NCBI GenBank assembly: GCA_965214235.1
Contig: CBDCBH010000003.1
Location: 1,612,001 to 1,676,000 of the forward strand
Source of the DNA: Ilyomonas sp965214235
Lineage (GTDB): Bacteria > Bacteroidota > Bacteroidia > Chitinophagales > Chitinophagaceae
Reading direction: 5' to 3'
Length of the DNA stretch: 64,000 nucleotides
Part shown: positions 32,977-42,074 of the stretch, piece after piece
How positions within the stretch are numbered: the first letter of the stretch is position 1
Layout of the letters: each line of letters opens with the position of its first letter
Notes under the pieces: generated by a model
Told to the model about the DNA's origin: nothing
The model's input: only the letters and a program-made list of their open reading frames with translations
Databases searched by the model: none
Position numbers and translations under genes: made by a program

Positions 32977-34650
32977 ATGATTCATTCGCTTACGCGCTTC
33001 GCTTTTATTCAACATAAAAAAATGGTTTTGTTTTACACCGGTTTATTGTTGTCCTTTTTTCTATTTGCACAACAAAACACCAACGAAAACAAACGTCCTA
33101 AACTGATAGTAGGTATTGTGGTTGATCAAATGCGCTGGGATTTTTTATACCGGTACGCCAACCGTTATACCAACGATGGTTTTAAACGATTGCTGCGCGA
33201 AGGCTTCTCGTGCGAGAATACTATGATTCCTTATACGCCAACGGTTACAGCTTGCGGGCATACTTGCGTTTACACAGGTTCGGTGCCTGCGGTGCATGGT
33301 ATTGTTGGCAATAACTGGTATAGCCGTGAGCAAAAAAAAGAGGTGTATTGCGCCGAAGATACTACCCTAAAAACTGTAGGAAGCTCATCTTCTGAAGGAG
33401 TGATGAGTCCGCGAAATATGCTGGTAACCACCATTGGCGATGAGCTGCGTTTATCCTCCAATTTTCAAAGTAAAGTAATTGGCATTGCCCTTAAAGATAG
33501 AGGAGCTATACTGCCGGCCGGGCACTCTGCTAATGCCGCTTACTGGTACGATGGAACGGTTGGTAAATTCATCACCAGCACGTATTATATGGATTCGTTA
33601 CCGCATTGGGTAGCTAATTTTAATGCGCAGCAATTGCCATCGCAATACATCTCTAAAGGATGGTCAACTTTGTATCCCGCAAACACTTATACGCAAAGCG
33701 CACCCGATGAAGAAAGCTATGAAGGAAGGTTTGCAAACGAAACTACTTCTTCGTTTCCGCACGCGCTGAAAGGCAGTTCCAGAGAGCCTTTCGAGATATT
33801 GGCTTCCACGCCGTTCGGCAATTCTTACACACTTGATTTTGCAAAAAAAGTGATTGATAATTATGATTTGGGAAAGGGAAATGTTACCGATATGTTGTGC
33901 GTAAGTTTGTCTTCAACCGATTATGTGGGTCATCAGTTCGGACCCAATTCCATCGAAACAGAAGATACATATTTGCGGCTTGATAAAGACCTGGCTGCCT
34001 TCTTTCAATATCTTGATAAAGCCATTGGTAAAAATCAATACACTTTGTTTTTAACTGCCGATCATGGCGTAACGCATGTGCCCGCATTTTTACAACAACA
34101 CAAACTGCCCGGCGGCTCTTTCGATGAAAAGAAATTGAAAACAACACTCGATTCGTTGTTACAATTGGGAGGCATTTCCAATGCTATTGCCGATGTAGAA
34201 AATTACCAGGTTTATTTAAATTATAATGCCATCGCAACTGCAAATAAAAGCGTGAATGATGTAAAGCAATTCATCATTCAGCAACTTTTACAAATACCTG
34301 AAGTTGCCAATGCTATTGACTTGCAAAACCTCACCAACACAACTGTGCAGGAACCGCTGAAAGCCATGCTCACAAACGGTTTCAACCGCAAGCGCAGTGG
34401 CGATGTTCAGTACATTTTACAACCCGGCTGGCTGGCTGGCTATTTAAAAACTGGCACAGGTCATGGCGTGTATTATCCTTACGATTCGCACATTCCTTTG
34501 GTGTGGATGGGCTGGGGCATTCACGCCGGTAAAACCAACGCCGTTACTTACATGACCGACATTGCACCAACACTCGCAGCTTTGCTGCAAATACAAATGC
34601 CAAGCGGCTGCACCGGCAAACCCATTGTTGAAGTAACGGGGAACAAATAA
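32977..34650 (+). CDS. pafA: Alkaline phosphatase PafA (alkaline phosphatase superfamily)
   Basis: 557 residues. Hydrophobic signal segment at about 16-31 (MVLFYTGLLLSFFLFAQ); a start at Met16 (33022) would give a more regular signal peptide. Metal/nucleophile features of PafA: VVDQMRWD near 49, TPTVTACGH with nucleophile Thr91, N112 in GNNWY, the phosphate-binding pair K173/R175 in ALKDRG, DYVGHQFGP and TADHGV for zinc ligands. This calcium- and phosphate-insensitive phosphomonoesterase type is typical of Bacteroidota. Periplasmic or surface enzyme releasing phosphate from many esters. Confidence 0.92.
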   Translation: MIHSLTRFAFIQHKKMVLFYTGLLLSFFLFAQQNTNENKRPKLIVGIVVDQMRWDFLYRYANRYTNDGFKRLLREGFSCENTMIPYTPTVTACGHTCVYTGSVPAVHGIVGNNWYSREQKKEVYCAEDTTLKTVGSSSSEGVMSPRNMLVTTIGDELRLSSNFQSKVIGIALKDRGAILPAGHSANAAYWYDGTVGKFITSTYYMDSLPHWVANFNAQQLPSQYISKGWSTLYPANTYTQSAPDEESYEGRFANETTSSFPHALKGSSREPFEILASTPFGNSYTLDFAKKVIDNYDLGKGNVTDMLCVSLSSTDYVGHQFGPNSIETEDTYLRLDKDLAAFFQYLDKAIGKNQYTLFLTADHGVTHVPAFLQQHKLPGGSFDEKKLKTTLDSLLQLGGISNAIADVENYQVYLNYNAIATANKSVNDVKQFIIQQLLQIPEVANAIDLQNLTNTTVQEPLKAMLTNGFNRKRSGDVQYILQPGWLAGYLKTGTGHGVYYPYDSHIPLVWMGWGIHAGKTNAVTYMTDIAPTLAALLQIQMPSGCTGKPIVEVTGNK

Positions 34651-34672
34651 AAAGGAATACTATTTCAAGAGA

Positions 34673-34731
34673 AAAATGAAGTAAAAACAAACCGCTTTCG
34701 GGGCTGTCATCTTTTGTTTTTACTTCATTTT
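34673..34731. terminator. Long perfect palindrome, probable terminator of pafA
   Basis: Perfect 19-bp arms 34673-34691 and 34713-34731 with a 21-nt loop. Each arm contains the motif TAAAAACAAA or its complement; the T-rich right arm could serve as termination tract. Confidence 0.7.
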
Positions 34732-34737
34732 CGGTAC

Positions 34738-34854
34738 GGGCTGTTCGTTACAAGTACGCAGCGCAGGCTGTTCCCTCTCAAAGCCCATACTTCAAAGCTC
34801 ACAGCTTTTTATTCCTCTGCGCTTTGCGGGCTTTCCACTTCCATCCCGCAGCCC
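34738..34854. other. Nested stem-loop element of unknown type
   Basis: Three nested pairs lie in one 117-base stretch: GGGCTG (34738-34743) with CAGCCC (34849-34854); AGCGCAG (34760-34766) with CTGCGCT (34817-34823); AAAGCT (34794-34799) with AGCTTT (34803-34808). The stretch is clearly more G/C-rich than neighbouring intergenic DNA and holds no ORF. Could be a structured RNA, a mobile-element end or a chromosomal repeat. Confidence 0.55.
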
Positions 34855-34900
34855 ATCAGCAGCAGAACATCAATTGAGCATTCCAAAGTGTAAGCAGGTT

Positions 34901-35320
34901 TCATTCTTTCCATCCCACATTACAAATAGCAACCGGCGCAACCCTTATCCCCATTGCTTTTGCGGAGTTGGCAGGAACATCAACAATATAAATTGAAAAT
35001 GGTTTTGCACTTGATTGTATTAAAATATCAGCAACCGAAAAAGAAACTTTTTTACAACTTGTATTCATTTGTTTTTGCTTCAATATTTGCCGCGTTTTAT
35101 TCATCAATAATATCGTTCTTGTAAAGCTTGTATCTTTCTTTTCAAAAGCAATTTGCAGGTTGCCTTTGCTTTGTTTTGATAATTGTATAGAAGCCGCACT
35201 ATCAACCGAACCTGATAATAATTTTGTTTCATTCAAAAACAAACTCCATTCAGATGATGTTTGCGCCACTGAAAAAAGAGGCATCATAAAAAATAAAAAA
35301 ACAATGGTTTTATAAAGCAT
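34901..35320 (-). CDS. Small secreted protein, function unknown
   Basis: 139 residues from ATG 35320 (an in-frame TTG three codons earlier is less likely). Signal peptide at 1-20 ending FSVAQ; the mature part is strand-rich and polar (LNETKLLSGSVDSAASIQLSK, FTRTILLMNKTRQILKQKQMN) with two Cys. No family recognised. The small all-beta profile suggests an extracytoplasmic immunoglobulin- or lipocalin-like domain, but that is a guess. Lies downstream of the M43 gene on the same strand, separated by a terminator. Confidence 0.6.
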   Translation of the reverse strand: MLYKTIVFLFFMMPLFSVAQTSSEWSLFLNETKLLSGSVDSAASIQLSKQSKGNLQIAFEKKDTSFTRTILLMNKTRQILKQKQMNTSCKKVSFSVADILIQSSAKPFSIYIVDVPANSAKAMGIRVAPVAICNVGWKE

Positions 35321-35352
35321 GATGATCAATTAAAACGTAAAATAATAAAACA

Positions 35353-35382
35353 AAAAACCGTCTTGTTATAAGACGGTTTTTT
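35353..35382 (-). terminator. Rho-independent terminator after the M43 protease gene
   Basis: AAAACCGTCTT/AAGACGGTTTT perfect 11-bp stem with 5-nt loop and T-runs on both strands. Confidence 0.9.
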
Positions 35383-35407
35383 GTTTGCATAAGTTGTATG
35401 CCAACAA

Positions 35408-38400
35408 CTAATCTTTTATAATTTCAAATGTTACCACACGGTCGGTGGTTTGCACTTTTACAATATAAATGGCACGGCTTAACCCGGCCGTTATTATTTC
35501 TTTATGTCCTTGTACCGTTGATGTTGTGTTGTACACAATTTTTCCGCTCATATCCGTAATCATAATGTTTACGCTTTGCGAAGATGTGTTGCCAAAATCC
35601 AGCAGCAGCTTATCTTTCATGGGGTTGGGATATACTTTTATCCATTGCGCAATAGTTGTTGTGTCTGCCGGATAATTGATGCCGATAATGCTGCTGTAAG
35701 ATGTGTTGCCGCTGCTATCCGTTTGCCTGATGCGATAATAATATTTCGTTCCTTTTGTTATGCTGTTATCGCTATAGGTATATTCGTTAGATGCTGTATT
35801 TTTTGCAGTAACAGAACCAATTTTTGTAAACGAAATGCTGTCGGTGCTGCGCTGCACTTCAAACGGAAGCTCTTTGCTTTCATTTGCTGTTTTCCAATCG
35901 AGCGCTATTGTATTTCCATTCAATGCGCCGGTAAAGGAAACCCAGGTAAAGGTGGATTGTGCGTTGGCAGAATCAATCAGCATAAACTGACCGAACCCTG
36001 AAACAGTGGCTGTGTAAGTGATAAAGCCTTGTGTTGATAAACGATCATCAATTAAAGTTGGAGTAATAACAACAACATCAGCCGAAGAAATATTGCCTGA
36101 TAAAGAATCGCCGTTTTTTACTTTTAAAATTTTTAAATTTCCTGCTTTTGCACCCCAGGCAGCCATTTCATCTGAAGTAAAATAAAACGTTGCTGTGTAA
36201 GTGGTGGCATCTTCTGTAGCAGGTTGTATTGTAATCACTTTTCTTGTTCGGCTAACAGTTGAACCGTTAATTGAAATGGTTGGCTTATCGTTTCCGGCTT
36301 CGCTTACGCCGGCTGTTACATCTTTTATGTTTGCAGAGGCCGAATCAATATCAGCTACAATTTTATTATTTATACTTCTGAATTTATTAATGGATGAAGT
36401 AAGCACATCATAACCATAACTTGACGATACGGCGGTTTCAATGCTGTAAGGTTCGCCGCTTAACGATACATCATCTATATTCAATCCGGGGTCGGCGCCA
36501 TCAGTAGTTGTATCGGTTTCCCAATAAAAAGCAATGTTGAATTTTTTGCTTAGCACACCTGCCGGAACCGCTAATGAAAGCGATGCCGACTGAATTGCAT
36601 TGGTGCCGTAATAAGGACCGCTGCCTGTTAACCCTTGTCCTCCCCAAAAGTATAAACTGCCATCGCCAATATCATACAATACATAGCCGTGGTCATTGGC
36701 ACTTCCACGGACGCTGTACTTAAATTTTAAGGAATCTAAAGAACGGTATTGCAAAGAATTGATTTGCGGCGATAACAGTTCGGCCGCACCAGTAACGCCT
36801 TTGGTATAAGTGTTAGGTTGCGTGGTTTTGTTATTGGTGATGTAAGCCGCTTTACCACTGCCGCCCGCATTGCCATTGGCACCATCTACAAACAGGTTGG
36901 GATAACCACTTGCAATAAAAGAACCCCATCCGGCAGGTACTAACGAACCTGCAGGAACCGTTTCAAAATGTTCATCAATAATATTCACCACACTGTTTCC
37001 TGCAAAGGCAATATCATCATCATCATTTTCAGTAATGGTAATGGTTTGCGAAGCTGTATCTGCTACCACGCCTGTTCCGCTAATGGTATAGCTTACGTTT
37101 AAAGTTCTGTCGCCGTCAACAGCGGCGTTATCAATCAATCGTATCACAACGGGTTTAAAAGCATCACCTTTTGCAAAGGTTACTGTTGGCGTTAGTAACT
37201 GGTATTGTGTGTTGTTTACGGCGTTGCCGCTAACATTTATAGTAACAGCTGCTGCGCCACTGGCTGCATATTCAGAGTTTAGCGTAAGCGATATGTCTTT
37301 GTATCTTGGATAGGTACCATTGGTGCCGGTTTCAGAAGTGATGATTTCGCCGGTGCAGCCTGCAAACGATATTTTATTGCTGCCGGTTACGTTTACAAAG
37401 CCAACATCAGAGTTGGGTAAATTCACACGGCGCGGACTGAACAGCAGCACCGTTTGCATACGGTTTACCTGGTCGGAGGTAAAGGTATTCAGCAGTTCAT
37501 CATCCGTATAATCCATATAGTTTTCAAACATTTCATCAGGCGTGCCGCAGGCATCGGGTTTGGGATGAATGGGCGAACCATAATTGGCGGCTTCCTGCGT
37601 AGGCGTATCATCAACATAATCGTTGCCACAATTTTGATCGCCCCAGATATGCCGAAGCCCAAAATAATGACCCAATTCGTGCGATAATGTTTTGCCTTTT
37701 CCCCAGCCCTGATCGCAGGTTTGCGGGCGAAAAATGCTGCCCACTGTTGCATGATCTATCACAACGCCTGCGGTGCTGTTACTCTCCACCGGGCTGGCAT
37801 CCAAACCATCCAAAGTTGATGAAACAGGAAAGGTAGAAAAGCCAAGCAATTTGCCGGTGCTGCCATTGTTCATAGCTGGCACCAGCCACACGTTGATGTA
37901 TTTTTCAGGGTTCCAAATGGTTTGCGGCTTAATGGTGTCGGCAATATAATCTCTCGACCAGCCTTTTGCGCCTGGCGCCTGCCAGCCTTCACTGTTTCGG
38001 TCAATGCGCTCTATGCCCGGCTCGGTTAAAACATTTCCGTTCATATCGTTTTGCGCCAGCACAAACTGTATTCCTGTGGCTGCCGCCACTGCATACGGAC
38101 TATTGGATTGGTTGGCATAATCTTTATTTACCTGCAATATTTGTTGCTGAATTAACGCCTGCGAAATGTTGCTGCCATTGCCTTCCGCCTCGCCATCATA
38201 AACGATATGAAATATAAGCGGAACAACATAAGGCTTCACTACTAAATTTTCGGTTTCGCGCTGCAGCATTTTTGTTTTCAGCCAGGCTTCAAAATGAGCG
38301 TCCGTCTCTGCATTGCGGTATTTCTTTCGTCCGATGTTTATGCTTTCTGTGGTATAGCAACGAATAACGGGTTGCTCAACGTTTTTTATGTGTTTTATTT

Positions 38401-38461
38401 GTGCTGTTAGCTGCATTGCTATTAACACTGTAACAATAAAAAAAGATAATTTCTTTTTCAT
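35408..38461 (-). CDS. Secreted M43 (pappalysin-type) metalloprotease with T9SS sorting domain
   Basis: 1017 residues. Signal peptide at 1-20 ending QLTAQ. M43 catalytic domain at about 75-330: zinc motif HELGHYFGLRH at 261-271 (HExxHxxGxxH), followed by the Cys-containing WGDQNCGNDYVDDTP and the Met-turn region FENYMDYTDDE. The middle holds a Calx-beta-like repeat (VTINVSGNAVNN, DGDRTLNVSYTISGTG), then a ~200-residue jelly-roll-like region (HFETVPAGSLVPAGWGSF, FKYSVRGSANDHGYVLYDIGDG). The end has a fibronectin-like segment (ALDWKTANESKELPFEVQRSTD) and a type A T9SS domain (VYPNPMKDKLLLDF, AIYIVKVQT). Predicted extracellular protein-degrading enzyme. Confidence 0.92.
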   Translation of the reverse strand: MKKKLSFFIVTVLIAMQLTAQIKHIKNVEQPVIRCYTTESINIGRKKYRNAETDAHFEAWLKTKMLQRETENLVVKPYVVPLIFHIVYDGEAEGNGSNISQALIQQQILQVNKDYANQSNSPYAVAAATGIQFVLAQNDMNGNVLTEPGIERIDRNSEGWQAPGAKGWSRDYIADTIKPQTIWNPEKYINVWLVPAMNNGSTGKLLGFSTFPVSSTLDGLDASPVESNSTAGVVIDHATVGSIFRPQTCDQGWGKGKTLSHELGHYFGLRHIWGDQNCGNDYVDDTPTQEAANYGSPIHPKPDACGTPDEMFENYMDYTDDELLNTFTSDQVNRMQTVLLFSPRRVNLPNSDVGFVNVTGSNKISFAGCTGEIITSETGTNGTYPRYKDISLTLNSEYAASGAAAVTINVSGNAVNNTQYQLLTPTVTFAKGDAFKPVVIRLIDNAAVDGDRTLNVSYTISGTGVVADTASQTITITENDDDDIAFAGNSVVNIIDEHFETVPAGSLVPAGWGSFIASGYPNLFVDGANGNAGGSGKAAYITNNKTTQPNTYTKGVTGAAELLSPQINSLQYRSLDSLKFKYSVRGSANDHGYVLYDIGDGSLYFWGGQGLTGSGPYYGTNAIQSASLSLAVPAGVLSKKFNIAFYWETDTTTDGADPGLNIDDVSLSGEPYSIETAVSSSYGYDVLTSSINKFRSINNKIVADIDSASANIKDVTAGVSEAGNDKPTISINGSTVSRTRKVITIQPATEDATTYTATFYFTSDEMAAWGAKAGNLKILKVKNGDSLSGNISSADVVVITPTLIDDRLSTQGFITYTATVSGFGQFMLIDSANAQSTFTWVSFTGALNGNTIALDWKTANESKELPFEVQRSTDSISFTKIGSVTAKNTASNEYTYSDNSITKGTKYYYRIRQTDSSGNTSYSSIIGINYPADTTTIAQWIKVYPNPMKDKLLLDFGNTSSQSVNIMITDMSGKIVYNTTSTVQGHKEIITAGLSRAIYIVKVQTTDRVVTFEIIKD

Positions 38462-38785
38462 GAAAGATCAATTAGCTGCGGTTGTGGATAATATAACGAA
38501 ACAAGTTAGATAAATTGTATTTCCACAGCCTGGTTACCGATATGTTTCACTGCGATTGATTCTGCCAGATAAAAGTAATACCGCAACGTTTTCTTTTATA
38601 GAAGATTTGCATAAAAATAAATGGTTTCGTAGTAAAGAAGTGTAATTTTTTGTTTCCGGTATCTCCTTCCTTTTCTTTTATTGATTATTGAAGCAAATTC
38701 GGCTGGCAAAACCGTTGCGATTATACAATAAATAAAAAGCCGTCCCAGTAATTCGGAACGGCTTTTTAATCACCTCAAACTTTAT
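38462..38785. other. Gene-free stretch of 324 bases
   Basis: A/T-rich, presumably including the promoter of the M43 gene at its left end. Holds only the terminator at 38734-38767. No ORF or repeat recognised. Confidence 0.55.
38734..38767 (-). terminator. Rho-independent terminator
   Basis: AAAAAGCCGT/ACGGCTTTTT arms with a 14-nt loop; about 20 bases after the stop of the lipoprotein gene on the minus strand. Confidence 0.85.
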
Positions 38786-39436
38786 TTACCCTAATACATT
38801 TTTCCGTTTCATATCGCGTACAACCGAACGCGCATAATCGTTTGCCAATGTTGCCATGCTGCTGGCATCAACCGTTTTTGATTGAGCAGAATACAACAAT
38901 TGATTGTTGCTTACATCGTATAAATTCGTTTCAAAAACATAGCTTGTATTCACTTCAGTATAACCCGGTCTGTAAGGATTGTAGCCCCACGGTGAATAAT
39001 AAGAATAGTAACCCCAAAAACCCGGAGAATAACCATAAGTGGAAGGCACATACCGCTTTTGTTTGTTTTTATCTACCAGTGTAATAGTTACTACATTTTG
39101 TATGCCTTCATCGTGCAATTTTTGTATTGCCTGCGGTTCAGTCATGCCGCTAAATGCACTGGCGCCAAAGTCATCAGTTGCTGTTACAGCATCATAGCCA
39201 AATTTGCTTAAATCTTTTGCCAGTTCATTTTCCATGGCAACTTTTGCTTTGTTGTTTTTATCGCTAAATAAAGCCAACACCAAAATCCGTTTTGCCGTTG
39301 CCGGTTTGTAATTGTTTGTGTAACTGTCAGTGATGCTTGATGTGCTGTTGTTTGCATAGCTGTTATTAATTCTCGATGTACTGCATGCTGCAAAAACAAG
39401 CATCAGCGGCAGGCTTAATAAACCTATTCTTTTCAT
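38786..39436 (-). CDS. Lipoprotein with Gly/Tyr-rich segment, function unknown
   Basis: 216 residues from ATG 39436; upstream in-frame codons lack a signal-peptide pattern. Lipobox LVFAAC (Cys18). The body has a TolB/DUF4136-like alpha-beta look (AKRILVLALFSDKNNKAKVAMENELAKDL, GIQNVVTITLVDKN), interrupted near 137-160 by a striking G/Y/P/W-rich stretch (FWGYYSYYSPWGYNPYRPGY). The end (SYVFETNLYDVSNNQLLYSAQSKT) is like envelope-stress lipoproteins. Predicted to sit in the outer membrane; the aromatic stretch may bind glycans or partner proteins (speculation). Confidence 0.72.
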   Translation of the reverse strand: MKRIGLLSLPLMLVFAACSTSRINNSYANNSTSSITDSYTNNYKPATAKRILVLALFSDKNNKAKVAMENELAKDLSKFGYDAVTATDDFGASAFSGMTEPQAIQKLHDEGIQNVVTITLVDKNKQKRYVPSTYGYSPGFWGYYSYYSPWGYNPYRPGYTEVNTSYVFETNLYDVSNNQLLYSAQSKTVDASSMATLANDYARSVVRDMKRKNVLG

Positions 39437-39544
39437 AGTCATGTTTTCTTTTGTAACGATGAAATGACTGCTATCATCATGCAAAGATTAAAGCCGGTTA
39501 AAGACTTAACATTGTTTTGAAAACTTGCTAACGGCTCTTCTTTA

Positions 39545-40132
39545 TTATGGCACCTGTAAAGATTTGGCGATTGTTTCGTACTTATCTTTATACTTGTTCA
39601 TATCGCCATCAAGTGTAGTACCGGTAAGCACGTATGCAATACCATTTTTAGAAAACATGTACACTATATTATCCAGCGTATATCCGTTTTGAACGTGCGA
39701 GTAACGCATCCACTTTCCTTTCATTCCATTCGTTTCTACATCGCCGTTTCCAAGTTCTTTATACTGCTGAAAATATTGCCCCATCATATCATTGTTTTTT
39801 TTCACGTACTCATCAAAAGAAGAATTTCCCATGCTTTCGGTAACTACGTTCATGTTTGGACGAAACATTTGTCCGGCTACCTGTGGTGAATACATAAATA
39901 AAAATTTTATACCGTTCATAACTGTGTCTTTTTGTTCCCATCCGCCTGGTGTTGATACAGTAAAAGTACCTGTGCCTGCGTTTAATCCTGGTGCTTTGGA
40001 TGCCTTTTCTAAAATTTCATCAGTGGTTGCAGGCTTGTTGTTTTTGCAGGAGTGTAAACCCGCTGTAAGCAGGCATACAATAAGGAATGCTTTTGCCCTA
40101 AGTGCAGTAGAGTTTAAAAGTAAGTTGCGCAT
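39545..40132 (-). CDS. Small lipoprotein, PsbP/DcrB-like
   Basis: 195 residues. Signal sequence with lipobox-like AGLHSC (Cys29). Mature part about 165 residues with FTVSTPGGWEQKDTVMNGIKFLFMYSP and GYTLDNIVYMFSKNGIAYVLTGTTLDGDMNKYKDKYETIAKSL. The ending is typical of the PsbP/DcrB-like fold, where a 'stress-period' helix closes a beta sheet. No enzymatic motif. Its start lies about 150 bases from the divergent iscS gene. Function unknown. Confidence 0.65.
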   Translation of the reverse strand: MRNLLLNSTALRAKAFLIVCLLTAGLHSCKNNKPATTDEILEKASKAPGLNAGTGTFTVSTPGGWEQKDTVMNGIKFLFMYSPQVAGQMFRPNMNVVTESMGNSSFDEYVKKNNDMMGQYFQQYKELGNGDVETNGMKGKWMRYSHVQNGYTLDNIVYMFSKNGIAYVLTGTTLDGDMNKYKDKYETIAKSLQVP

Positions 40133-40239
40133 TGTTTTTTTTTACAAGATAAAAAGTTGTTTACAACAAAAATCGGTTCTTATTGCGTTAAAAATACAAT
40201 TGCCCAAGACGTTATTACCAATAATTACAACGTTTAGTG

Positions 40240-40247
40240 TAATTTTG
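40240..40247 (+). promoter_or_regulatory. -7 box for the isc genes
   Basis: TAATTTTG matches TAnnTTTG, 36 bases before the iscS start; no -33 TTG could be fixed. No IscR-type operator was recognised. Confidence 0.5.
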
Positions 40248-40283
40248 TGGATAATTAAGCAAGAAGAAAATAACATTTGTTGT

Positions 40284-41501
40284 ATGCTGAAGTTTCCTAT
40301 TTATTTAGATAATAATGCCACCACGCCAATGGATCCGCGCGTGCTGGAAGCGATGATACCTTATTTTACCGAACATTTTGGCAATGCTGCCAGCCGCAAC
40401 CATCCGTTTGGATGGGAAGCTGAAGAAGCGGTTGATTATGCACGTGAACAAGTAGCCCAACTAATTGGCGCCGATCCAAAAGAAATCATTTTTACTTCCG
40501 GTGCTACCGAAGGTGATAACCTTGCCATTAAAGGGGTGTATGAAATGTACGCATCAAAAGGCAACCATATCATTACCGTTGTAACGGAACATAAAGCCGT
40601 GTTGGATACTTGCAAACACATAGAAAAGATTGGCGGTGAAGTAACCTATTTACCTGTTGCAGAAGATGGTTTAATTGATTTGAAACAATTGGAAGCTGCC
40701 ATTAAACCAACTACGATTTTAATTGCAGTGATGTACGCCAACAACGAAGTAGGCGTTATTCAACCCATTAAAGAAATCAGTGCAATTGCCCGTAAGCATG
40801 GCGTGTTATTTTTTACCGATGCAACACAGGCGGTTGGTAAAATACCGGTTAATGTAAACAAAGATGGCATTGATTTATTAACTTTTACGGCTCATAAAAT
40901 GTATGGACCTAAAGGCGTGGGTGCGCTGTATGTTCGCCGTAAAAATCCGCGAGTAAAAGTAACCGCACAAATAGATGGCGGCGGTCATGAACGTGGAATG
41001 CGCAGTGGCACATTAAATGTTCCGGGCATTGTGGGTTTTGGTAAAGCCTGCGAGTTGTGCCGGTTGGATATGGAAGCAGATACAAAACGGATTAGCGCTT
41101 TGCGCGATAGATTAGAAAGTACCTTAACGCAAATTGAAGAAAGCTATGTGAATGGAAACCGCGAGCATCGCCTGCCTCATGTAACTAATATTTCGTTCAA
41201 ATATGTGGAAGGCGAAGGCTTGATGATGGGCTTTAATAAAAATATTGCCTTATCTTCTGGCTCTGCTTGCACCAGTGCATCATTAGAACCCAGCTATGTA
41301 TTAAAGGCATTGGGTTTGGGTGATGATTTGGCACATAGCTCCCTGCGTTTTGGCTTGGGCAGATTTACCACTGAAGAACAGATTGATTATACCATTGAAC
41401 AGGTAAAAAATACGGTGTTGAAGCTGCGCGAAATGAGTCCGCTTTGGGAAATGTTTAAAGAAGGCGTTGATATAAATAAAATTGAATGGGCAGCGCATTA
41501 A
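40284..41501 (+). CDS. iscS: Cysteine desulfurase
   Basis: 405 residues from ATG 40284. The frame is open to 39792 but that part is antisense to the lipoprotein gene and not protein-like. Begins FPIYLDNNATTP. PLP lysine is K205 in TAHKMYGPKGVG, with the PLP-stacking His in VVTEHKAVLDTC; active-site Cys329 in SSGSACTSASLEPSYVL lies in a long mobile loop as in group I (IscS/NifS). Supplies persulfide sulfur to the scaffold encoded 76 bases downstream. Three-gene Fe-S unit with iscU and iscA; no IscR, Hsc chaperones or ferredoxin follow. Confidence 0.96.
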   Translation: MLKFPIYLDNNATTPMDPRVLEAMIPYFTEHFGNAASRNHPFGWEAEEAVDYAREQVAQLIGADPKEIIFTSGATEGDNLAIKGVYEMYASKGNHIITVVTEHKAVLDTCKHIEKIGGEVTYLPVAEDGLIDLKQLEAAIKPTTILIAVMYANNEVGVIQPIKEISAIARKHGVLFFTDATQAVGKIPVNVNKDGIDLLTFTAHKMYGPKGVGALYVRRKNPRVKVTAQIDGGGHERGMRSGTLNVPGIVGFGKACELCRLDMEADTKRISALRDRLESTLTQIEESYVNGNREHRLPHVTNISFKYVEGEGLMMGFNKNIALSSGSACTSASLEPSYVLKALGLGDDLAHSSLRFGLGRFTTEEQIDYTIEQVKNTVLKLREMSPLWEMFKEGVDINKIEWAAH

Positions 41502-41577
41502 TATTGAATATTTTTAATTAAATATTTAATATGGGTTCAAAAAAATTTACATTTTAAATCTTAAATATTATATCTAT

Positions 41578-41994
41578 ATGGCTTACTCCGATAAAGTGAT
41601 TGATCACTACAGCAACCCTAAAAACGTGGGTACGCTGGATAAAAGCAAAAAGAACGTAGGTACCGGCTTGGTAGGTGCTCCTGAATGTGGCGACGTTATG
41701 CGCTTGCAAATAGAAGTTGATGATGCTACCGGCATGATCAGCGACGCTAAATTCAAAACCTTTGGCTGTGGCTCCGCCATTGCATCTTCTTCATTGGCAA
41801 CCGAATGGCTAAAAGGCAAATCGGTAGATGAAGCGCTAACAATTGATAACATGACCATCGTGGAAGAACTGAATTTACCACCGGTGAAAATTCACTGTTC
41901 CGTTTTGGCGGAAGATGCTATTAAAGCTGCAATTAATGACTATCGCCACAAAAATGGTTTGGAAGTACTGCAGTTTGAAGAAAGAATTCATTAA
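41578..41994 (+). CDS. iscU: Fe-S cluster assembly scaffold IscU
   Basis: 138 residues. Three ligand cysteines: C37 (APECGDVM, with D39 that aids cluster release), C64 (TFGCGSAIASSS) and C107 (IHCSVLAEDA). The chaperone-recognition motif is PPVKIH at 101-106, matching LPPVK. Cytoplasmic scaffold on which [2Fe-2S]/[4Fe-4S] clusters are built from IscS sulfur. Second gene of the unit. Confidence 0.97.
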   Translation: MAYSDKVIDHYSNPKNVGTLDKSKKNVGTGLVGAPECGDVMRLQIEVDDATGMISDAKFKTFGCGSAIASSSLATEWLKGKSVDEALTIDNMTIVEELNLPPVKIHCSVLAEDAIKAAINDYRHKNGLEVLQFEERIH

Positions 41995-42074
41995 GCCCCT
42001 AACTTCCTTAAGGGAAATTAAAGGGCAATTTATATTTTAAAACTCTCCGCCGCGGCGGAAATGGGGCTTTAATT

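Noticed and set aside
35576..36001. 141-codon plus-strand frame opposite the M43 protease gene
   Set aside because: Antisense shadow rich in Cys/Arg/Ile as expected from complementing beta-rich coding sequence.
39792..40283. Upstream extension of the iscS reading frame by 164 codons
   Set aside because: It is antisense to the lipoprotein gene at 39545-40132, does not resemble a domain, and IscS proteins begin at the YLDNNATTP region.
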